Below, one piece after another: positions 1 through 4,859 of a stretch of DNA of 10,461 nt. Position 1 is the stretch's first letter. Each line of letters starts with the position of its first letter. The notes under the pieces were generated by a model. It ran no database searches. It was not told the origin of the DNA and saw only the letters and a list, made by a program, of their open reading frames with translations. The DNA is taken from the NCBI GenBank assembly GCA_934661105.1, contig CAKUIV010000070.1, positions 1-10,461 of the forward strand. Direction: 5' to 3'. Source of the DNA: an uncultured Ellagibacter sp. Its GTDB lineage: Bacteria; Actinomycetota; Coriobacteriia; Coriobacteriales; Eggerthellaceae. Both the position numbers and the translations under genes were made by a program.

Positions 1-1032
1 GACGCTGCGCCGACCGGACGCGATCGTGCGGTCGCGCCCGACCTTCAGGAAGACGACCTCGCGCTCGACCGAAGCCTCAGGCCGAAGCGCTTGGGCGATT
101 ACCTGGGACAAACGAAGGTCAAGGAGTCGCTCGCCATCTTGATCGAGGCGGCGGAGCAGCGCAAGGAATGTCCCGACCACATTCTTTTCTCGGGTCCTCC
201 GGGCCTTGGCAAGACGACGCTTGCCACGGTGGTTGCGAACGAGCTCGGTGCGAACATCCGCACCACGAGCGGCCCCGCCATCGAGCGGACGGGCGATCTT
301 GCTGCGATCCTCACCAACCTCGAAGAGGGTGATGTGCTCTTCATCGACGAGATCCACCGTCTGAACCGCATGGTCGAAGAGGTGCTCTATCCCGCTCTTG
401 AAGACTTCGCGCTCGACATCGTGGTGGGGAAGGGGCCTGCCGCGCGCTCCATCAGGCTCGATCTCCCGCACTTCACGCTTATCGGCGCAACGACGCGAAC
501 GGGCCTGCTCACGGGCCCGTTGCGCGACCGCTTCGGCATCGCGTTCCGGTTGCAATACTACACTCCTGAAGAGCTTGCCGCCATCGTGTCGCGCTCGGCC
601 GCCATCCTCGACGTGCCCATCACCGAAGACGGGGCGCTCGAGATCGCGCGGAGGAGCCGCGGCACCCCGCGTCTGGCGAACCGCATGCTCAAACGCGTGC
701 GCGATTGGGCCCAGGTTCGCGGTAACGGGGAGATCAGCGAAGACGTGGCCGCCCAGGCGCTCAGCTTCTTCGAAGTCGACGAGTTGGGGCTCGACGCGGT
801 GGACAATCGCATCCTCGAGCTTCTCGCCGTCCAGTTCGGAGGACGTCCGGTGGGTCTTACCACGCTCGCGTCCGCTCTGTCCGAAGACACCGACACGATT
901 GAGGACGTTTACGAGCCTTATCTGATGCAACAGGGTTTGATCGTGCGTACTCCGAAAGGCCGTCAGGCGACCGATCGGGCCTACGAGCACCTGGGAATGG
1001 TTCCGCCGCGGGCGAACGAAGGGAAGGCGTGA
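1..1032 (+). CDS. ruvB: Holliday junction branch migration helicase RuvB (5' end outside window)
   Basis: RuvB is the hexameric AAA+ motor that, loaded by RuvA, drives branch migration of Holliday junctions in recombinational repair. The frame is open from base 1, and residues before the internal TTG at 91 (RPKRLGDYLGQ) belong to the conserved RuvB N-terminus. The true start is therefore just left of the window and the TTG is not the start. Counting from base 1, Walker A GPPGLGKTT is at residues 65-73, Walker B/DEIH at 116-119, sensor 1 GATTRTG at 162-168, and the arginine finger RDRFG at 175-179. The C-terminal winged helix (VGLTTLASAL...QQGLIVRTPKGR) is intact. The 343 visible residues are close to the usual 330-350, so only a short N-terminal piece is missing. 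Its TGA overlaps the next start codon, implying translational coupling. Identification is secure; the upstream ruvC/ruvA expected from other genomes cannot be seen. Confidence 0.97.
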   Translation, partial: DAAPTGRDRAVAPDLQEDDLALDRSLRPKRLGDYLGQTKVKESLAILIEAAEQRKECPDHILFSGPPGLGKTTLATVVANELGANIRTTSGPAIERTGDLAAILTNLEEGDVLFIDEIHRLNRMVEEVLYPALEDFALDIVVGKGPAARSIRLDLPHFTLIGATTRTGLLTGPLRDRFGIAFRLQYYTPEELAAIVSRSAAILDVPITEDGALEIARRSRGTPRLANRMLKRVRDWAQVRGNGEISEDVAAQALSFFEVDELGLDAVDNRILELLAVQFGGRPVGLTTLASALSEDTDTIEDVYEPYLMQQGLIVRTPKGRQATDRAYEHLGMVPPRANEGKA

Positions 1033-1424
1033 TGTTCGAACAAGATTACCTCATGCGGCTGCTCATGCAATTCATGGAAGCGATGCGCCGGAGCATCGAA
1101 CGAGCCGATGATGGCCGCGACCCGGCTGGCGCGGCCGACATGCTTGAAGCGGCAATCGGCGACGCAACCGATCTTGACGGGTCTATGCTGCTTTCGCTCG
1201 CGCCTGAATCAATGGCTCAAGTCATGCAGGTTTCGGGCGTCGACCCCCACGTCACCGAGTACGTTGCGAACAGTTTAAGCCTCGAGGCGGAGTTTCTCCG
1301 CAGTGCCGGTAATCCCGAACTTGCCGACATCAGGGCAGGTCAGGCTGACGCTATTGCCGCTGCATATGGTTTCGACCTCGCAAGCGGCACCCCGCGGGAG
1401 CGCATCGAGTCGCTCGATTCGTGA
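1032..1424 (+). CDS. Hypothetical protein co-transcribed with ruvB (DUF6483-like at the N-terminus)
   Basis: This is a 130-residue acidic, probably soluble and largely helical protein of unknown function. It has no signal peptide or membrane segment. The N-terminus FEQDYLMRLLMQFMEAMRRSI is an amphipathic helix resembling, from memory, the start of DUF6483-type proteins of Clostridia; this was not searched. The remainder (MLEAAIGDATDLDG, then SLEAEFLRSAGNPELADIRAGQADAIAAAYGF) looks like helical hairpins of the TPR kind, with no catalytic motif I recognise. Two starts are possible: ATG at 1032, sharing one base with the ruvB TGA, or GTG at 1029 with a 4-base overlap. The purine-rich GAAGGGAAGG just upstream can serve either; ATG is preferred. 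The overlap says it is translated with ruvB, but a role in recombination is only a guess. A 6-bp inverted repeat (1404-1418) at its 3' end has no T-tract, so no terminator is apparent. Confidence 0.8.
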   Translation: MFEQDYLMRLLMQFMEAMRRSIERADDGRDPAGAADMLEAAIGDATDLDGSMLLSLAPESMAQVMQVSGVDPHVTEYVANSLSLEAEFLRSAGNPELADIRAGQADAIAAAYGFDLASGTPRERIESLDS

Positions 1425-1493
1425 AAGTTGCCCCTTGACGCAATTAGCTTCGCATGCTTATCGATCCGAATGCGGAAAATGACCCGAAATCCT

Positions 1494-1533
1494 TTGACTT
1501 CCGGCTCGTTTTTCGAGTTCGATAGCGTATAGT
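1494..1533 (+). promoter_or_regulatory. Putative promoter region of the cold-shock gene
   Basis: TATAGT at 1528-1533 matches the -10 consensus in five of six bases and would place the transcript start near 1540. TTGACT at 1494-1499 is a good -35 box but lies 28 bases away, so it cannot pair with that -10 at normal spacing. At 17 bases only a poor CTCGTT (1505-1510) is available. A short inverted repeat CTCG-TTTTT-CGAG (1505-1517) lies between the two boxes and could be a protein site. A second TTGACG (1435-1440) lies further upstream without a convincing partner. The promoter is likely here, but its exact elements are uncertain. Confidence 0.4.
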
Positions 1534-1539
1534 AGTCAT

Positions 1540-1626
1540 GTGCTCTCGAGGTGAGAGCGAGTGTTGCCGCCATGCAACGCGCAGTGTTACCTCCCCGGCA
1601 AACGGGGAAGAGAAGAGGATTTTAAA
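1540..1626 (+). promoter_or_regulatory. Structured 5' leader of the cold-shock mRNA with three tandem hairpins
   Basis: If transcription begins near 1540, the leader is about 87 nt and holds three adjacent perfect or near-perfect hairpins. Hairpin I is 1542-1558 (GCTCTC / GAGAGC, 5-nt loop). Hairpin II is 1561-1580 (GTGTTGC / GCAACGC, seven pairs including one G-T, loop CGCCAT). Hairpin III is 1592-1608 (TCCCCG / CGGGGA, loop GCAAA). A Shine-Dalgarno GAGGA (1615-1619) follows, then an A/T-rich spacer to the ATG. CCTC at 1590-1593 can instead pair with GAGG at 1615-1618, which would disrupt hairpin III and mask the ribosome site. Long folding leaders controlling csp translation are known from E. 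coli cspA; the switch here is inference. Confidence 0.5.
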
Positions 1627-1830
1627 ATGGCGGAAGGTACTGTTAAGTGGTTCAACCCGGAAAAGGGCTACGGCTTCATCTCTCAGAAGGATGGCGAAGA
1701 CCTTTTCGTCCATTTCTCTGAAATCAAGATGGACGGCTTCAAGACGCTCGACGAAGGCCAGGCTGTTTCTTTCGACGTGACCACGGGCCAGAACGGCAAG
1801 CTCCAGGCGAGCAATGTGGTGAAGCTGTAA
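1627..1830 (+). CDS. csp: Cold-shock protein, CspA family
   Basis: This 67-residue single OB-fold protein binds single-stranded RNA and DNA and acts in the cytoplasm as an RNA chaperone that melts secondary structure. RNP1 KGYGFI is at residues 13-18 and RNP2 LFVHF at 26-30. The opening MAEGTVKWFNPEKGYGFI and the closing QASNVVKL are canonical, and length is exactly that of the family. The ATG at 1627 was chosen because the protein family begins there and because GAGGA lies 7 nt upstream. An in-frame TTG at 1561 would add 22 residues unlike any Csp and would run through the leader hairpins. The gene stands alone, with its own promoter region, structured leader and strong terminator. Its sequence alone does not say whether it is cold-induced or constitutive; the leader points to post-transcriptional control. 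Confidence 0.96.
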   Translation: MAEGTVKWFNPEKGYGFISQKDGEDLFVHFSEIKMDGFKTLDEGQAVSFDVTTGQNGKLQASNVVKL

Positions 1831-1855
1831 ATCCGTTTTACATTCATGCATGCCG

Positions 1856-1887
1856 AACGACCTCGCGAAAGCGAGGTCGTTTTTTTT
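1856..1887 (+). terminator. Strong intrinsic terminator of csp
   Basis: A perfect stem (ACGACCTCGC / GCGAGGTCGT, 1857-1866 with 1871-1880, plus A1856-T1881) is capped by a GAAA tetraloop of the GNRA type. It runs directly into eight T residues (1880-1887). It starts 26 bases after the csp stop codon and isolates csp from the downstream symporter gene. Confidence 0.95.
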
Positions 1888-1947
1888 GCTCCTTTTCCCG
1901 TTTATTTCGTCCCTTTATCTTACGGACGAGCATCGCGCGGCCGACTC

Positions 1948-1967
1948 CTTGGCGAAACGCCTAGAAT
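1948..1967 (+). promoter_or_regulatory. Putative -10 element and overlapping inverted repeat before the symporter gene
   Basis: TAGAAT at 1962-1967 matches TATAAT in five of six bases. It ends 11 nt before the ATG, so transcription would start about 5 nt before the codon or at it. No Shine-Dalgarno sequence is present between it and the ATG (ATAGCGACTCATT). An imperfect palindrome CTTGGCG-AAA-CGCCTAG (1948-1964, one T-T mismatch) overlaps the -10 box and could be a repressor site. No convincing -35 box is found at 16-18 bases. The elements are weak individually; the lack of any other ribosome site is what makes them worth recording. Confidence 0.4.
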
Positions 1968-1978
1968 AGCGACTCATT

Positions 1979-3406
1979 ATGATTGAAATCTTGAACACCA
2001 TCGACTCCATCGTCTGGGGTCCTGCGATGATCGTGCTCCTTTTGGGCACGCACATCTTCCTCACCTTCCGAACCGGCTTCATACAGCGCAAGCTTCCGCA
2101 GGCGCTCCGCATGTCGCTTGGCGGCGGCCATTCGAAGGGCGAAGGCGACATCTCGAACTTCGGCGCGCTCGCGACCGCTCTCGCGGCGACGATCGGCACC
2201 GGCTCCATCGTCGGCGTGGCAACCGCTATCCTGGCTGGTGGGCCGGGCGCTGTGTTTTGGATGTGGATCACCGGCGTGTTCGGCATGGCCACGAAGTACG
2301 TCGAGGTATACGCTTCGGTCCGTTATCGCGTACGCGACCATGCCGGCAACATGCTCGGCGGCGCCATGTACGTGTGGGAGCGCGCGTTCACGCACGAGGA
2401 CGGATCGCGCCCCTGGTGGGCGAAGCTCGGCGGCGTCGCATTCGCCGCATTTGCCGTTGTGGCAACGATCGGCACGGGCTCGGCTGTCCAGGCGACGTCT
2501 ATGACGGGCATCATCACCTCGAGCATCCCGGGCATCCCCGATTGGGCCGTCGGCGTCGCGATCGTCGTTTTGGTCGGCGTCGTCATCTTCGGCGGCGTGC
2601 AGTCGATTTCGCACGTCTGCGAGAAGCTTGTCCCCATCATGGCTGTCGCCTATGCCGGCGGTTGCATCGTGATTCTTTTGATGAACGCCCCGGTGCTCGG
2701 CGACGCGATCGGGCTCATCTTCGAATGCGCCTTCACTCCGAAAGCGGCGTTCGGCGGCGCGGTCGGATCGGGACTTCTCATGGCGCTTCAATTCGGATGC
2801 GCTCGCGGTTTATTCTCGAACGAGTCTGGTTTGGGCTCGGCTCCGATCATCGCCGCCGCGGCGAAGACGAAGAACCCGGCCGAGCAGGCTCTTATCGCGA
2901 TGACCGGCACGTTCTGGTCGACCGTCGTCATCTGCGCGCTTACGGGCATTGTGCTCGTCTCGACCATGATCGCGCATCCCGATATCCAAGCCGAAGTGCT
3001 CGCCGACCCGACGTTCTACACGGGTGCGCAGCTCGCGTCGACGGCGTTCTCGACCATTCCCTACGTTGGAACGCCGATTCTCGTTATCGGCATGGTGTCG
3101 TTTTCCTACTCGACGATCCTCGGCTGGTCGTACTACGGCAATCGCTGCGCCGCCTATTTGTTCGGCAAACGCGCGATTCTTCCCTACCATATCGTGTATG
3201 TGATCGTGGCGTTCTTGGGGGCGATCGGCGTCGGCAACGTGGTCTGGACCATTTCCGACATCGGCAATGCGCTCATGGCCATTCCCAACATCATCGCCAT
3301 CCTGCTTCTCTCGGGCTTGATTTCGCGTGAGACGAAGCACTACGTCTACGACGATAACCTCGACGAGGAAGATGATCGGGAGATACCCGTCGTCGCCTCG
3401 AAGTAG
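1979..3406 (+). CDS. Sodium/alanine (glycine) symporter, AGCS family
   Basis: This 475-residue membrane transporter imports alanine or glycine with sodium (AGCS family, LeuT-like fold; relatives AlsT, DagA, YaaJ). It is highly hydrophobic, with about ten to eleven membrane segments visible, for example near residues 14-30, 184-205, 214-235, 303-325 and 427-447. Family hallmarks are the ALATALAATIGTG segment (63-75), the signature GGPGAVFWMWI...GMATKYVE (87-109), GAVQAT-type Gln171, and LFSNESGLGSAPI in the middle. The C-terminal tail is acidic (DDNLDEEDDRE). ATG 1979 is the only sensible start and has no Shine-Dalgarno, fitting a leaderless or near-leaderless mRNA. Two family positions that are usually Asn (GxGN) read Ser here (GTGS at 73-76 and 165-168). 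The gene stands alone between two terminators. Alanine or glycine as substrate is by family, not by direct evidence. Confidence 0.93.
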   Translation: MIEILNTIDSIVWGPAMIVLLLGTHIFLTFRTGFIQRKLPQALRMSLGGGHSKGEGDISNFGALATALAATIGTGSIVGVATAILAGGPGAVFWMWITGVFGMATKYVEVYASVRYRVRDHAGNMLGGAMYVWERAFTHEDGSRPWWAKLGGVAFAAFAVVATIGTGSAVQATSMTGIITSSIPGIPDWAVGVAIVVLVGVVIFGGVQSISHVCEKLVPIMAVAYAGGCIVILLMNAPVLGDAIGLIFECAFTPKAAFGGAVGSGLLMALQFGCARGLFSNESGLGSAPIIAAAAKTKNPAEQALIAMTGTFWSTVVICALTGIVLVSTMIAHPDIQAEVLADPTFYTGAQLASTAFSTIPYVGTPILVIGMVSFSYSTILGWSYYGNRCAAYLFGKRAILPYHIVYVIVAFLGAIGVGNVVWTISDIGNALMAIPNIIAILLLSGLISRETKHYVYDDNLDEEDDREIPVVASK

Positions 3407-3428
3407 GCGAACGTTCCCCGTGCTCAAG

Positions 3429-3459
3429 AAAACGGCCGCGCACTTCGCGGCCGTTTTTT
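3429..3459 (+). terminator. Intrinsic terminator of the symporter gene
   Basis: A perfect stem AACGGCCGCG (3431-3440) / CGCGGCCGTT (3446-3455), extended by two further A-T pairs, has a CACTT loop. It ends in a run of six T (3454-3459). The run of A before the stem means it could also act on the other strand. It starts 22 bases after the symporter stop codon. Confidence 0.94.
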
Positions 3460-3514
3460 CGTTTGCGGCGCGCACGACGCCGTTTCTCCCTTCAGCTTGC
3501 CGTGCGACATCGCC

Positions 3515-3520
3515 TATACT
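3515..3520 (+). promoter_or_regulatory. -10 box giving a leaderless start for the flavoprotein operon
   Basis: TATACT at 3515-3520 matches TATAAT in five of six bases. Seven bases separate it from ATG 3528, so the expected transcript start falls on or next to the A of the start codon. The only purine stretch nearby (AGG, 3524-3526) touches the ATG and cannot work as a Shine-Dalgarno. A -35 box is weak (TTCAGC, 3491-3496, 18-base spacing). The pattern is that of leaderless genes common in Actinomycetota. Confidence 0.55.
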
Positions 3521-3527
3521 TCCAGGT

Positions 3528-4841
3528 ATGAAAACGATTGCCATCATAGGCGGCGGGGCTGCGGGCCTTGCCGCAGCCATAGCAGCAGGGGAAGCTTGCG
3601 GCCGCTCCGGCGACGCCCGGGTCGTTCTTTTCGAGGCCGACGACGAACGCGTGGGAAGGTCGATCCTCGCCACGGGAAACGGCCGTTGCAACTTCTCGAA
3701 CGCGCGTATCGACCCTGCCGTCTACCGCAATGCGTCCTTCGTCGAAAGCGCGCTTTCGACGCTCGCGTCGGGTGAGTCGGGTCAAGCAGAACCTCGCTTT
3801 TCATGGGCGCATTCGGCTGATGCCGCCGACGAGGGGGAGCGCCTCGACCCTACGGGGCTCGAAGCGCCGGTGCACCGCTTCTTCTCGCAACTCGGTCTCG
3901 TGTGGAGACAGGAGTCCGAGGGGCGTCTTTACCCGCTTGCGAACAAGGCTTCGTCGGTCCTTGATGTGCTGCGCGCCGCCGTGCGCGCTGCGGGCGTCGA
4001 GGAGCGCTTCGGGTGCGAGGTGGTGCGCATCGATGCCGGTGGGCCGAGGGAAAAGATCCACCTCCGCTTCCGCGACGGCTCCATCGAACATGTCGATGCC
4101 GCGATCGTCGCCGTCGGAGGGCGGGCGATCGCGGGAATCGAGTTGCCTGGCGATATACCGCGTCTTCCGAGCCGTCCTGTTTTGGGGCCTCTTCGGGCTG
4201 ACCCGCGCGTCACCCGTCAGCTCAACAACATCCGCGTTAAATGCGAAGTCGAGCTCATGCGCGCATCTCGCATCGTCGCGAGCGAGCGAGGCGAGCTTCT
4301 TTTCCGCGACTACGGGGTGTCGGGCGTGTGCGTGTTCAATCTTTCGCGGTTCGCGCGCGAAGGCGATGTGCTCTCGATTGATTTGCTGCCGCATATCAAC
4401 GCGAGCGAACGGGAGGCATGGCTGTTCTCCCGGCGAAAGCATCTTCAGGCGCGTTTCGGCGAAGGTTCGCCGATCTCGGCTGAAGACGTGCTGCGCGGCG
4501 CAGTGCTTCCCCAGGTCGCCCGTGTTGCATGCAGATGCGCGGGCATCGATGCGGACGCCCCGCTCGCAAAGCGGGACGTGCCGGCGCTCGCGCGCGTGCT
4601 CGGCGGGTTGCGGCTTTCCGTCGAGGGGGTGGGGGACGCAAAGCAGTGCCAGGTCACGCGTGGGGGCGTCGATATTTCCGCAGTTCGCGCGGACACGATG
4701 GAGACCGCCGCGCACCCTGGCCTCTTCTTCGCGGGCGAGGCGCTCGACGTCGACGCTCCCTGCGGCGGCTACAACCTCCATTGGGCATGGGCGTCGGGCA
4801 TCCTTGCCGGGCGCTCTGCAATCGCCCATGTTTTCTCGTAA
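3528..4841 (+). CDS. HI0933/BaiN-family FAD-dependent flavoprotein
   Basis: This 437-residue soluble flavoprotein belongs to the HI0933 family (TIGR00275-type, also labelled BaiN-like or aminoacetone oxidase-like). The FAD-binding Rossmann motif GGGAAG is at residues 8-13, with the ribose-binding Glu in VVLFEADD. Family motifs follow: TGNGRCN at 49-55, EGRLYPLANKASSV, FRDYGVSGVCVFNLSR, and the C-terminal LFFAGEALDVDAPCGGYN and HWAWASG (GGYN at 413-416). About 30 residues (GESGQAEPRF... to DPTG, near 83-110) look like an insertion before the HRFF segment. ATG 3528 is chosen because the glycine motif must lie at the N-terminus; the frame is open further upstream, but that stretch covers the terminator. 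Substrate is unknown: the BaiN label comes from bile-acid operons and homology alone does not imply bile-acid reduction. The gene lies 18 nt before another FAD gene, most likely in one operon. Confidence 0.92.
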   Translation: MKTIAIIGGGAAGLAAAIAAGEACGRSGDARVVLFEADDERVGRSILATGNGRCNFSNARIDPAVYRNASFVESALSTLASGESGQAEPRFSWAHSADAADEGERLDPTGLEAPVHRFFSQLGLVWRQESEGRLYPLANKASSVLDVLRAAVRAAGVEERFGCEVVRIDAGGPREKIHLRFRDGSIEHVDAAIVAVGGRAIAGIELPGDIPRLPSRPVLGPLRADPRVTRQLNNIRVKCEVELMRASRIVASERGELLFRDYGVSGVCVFNLSRFAREGDVLSIDLLPHINASEREAWLFSRRKHLQARFGEGSPISAEDVLRGAVLPQVARVACRCAGIDADAPLAKRDVPALARVLGGLRLSVEGVGDAKQCQVTRGGVDISAVRADTMETAAHPGLFFAGEALDVDAPCGGYNLHWAWASGILAGRSAIAHVFS

Positions 4842-4859
4842 ACGATAAGGAATCGAACA

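Noticed and set aside
1404..1418. ATCGAG-TCG-CTCGAT inverted repeat at the end of the ruvB-linked gene, considered as a terminator
   Set aside because: It lies inside the coding region and no T-tract follows. Short CTCGA-type palindromes are frequent by chance in this GC-rich DNA.
1454..1525. Possible 23-codon leader peptide upstream of csp (ATG at 1454)
   Set aside because: There is no ribosome site before the ATG, and it lies mostly upstream of the likely csp transcript start, so it would not be on the csp mRNA.
2257..3330. 357-codon plus-strand frame inside the symporter gene
   Set aside because: It is an out-of-frame shadow with extremely Arg-rich translation. The symporter frame carries all family motifs and ends just before a terminator.
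3327..3527. Upstream extension of the HI0933-like protein by 67 residues
   Set aside because: It would overlap the symporter gene and run through a strong terminator. The FAD glycine motif sits exactly where expected if translation begins at 3528.
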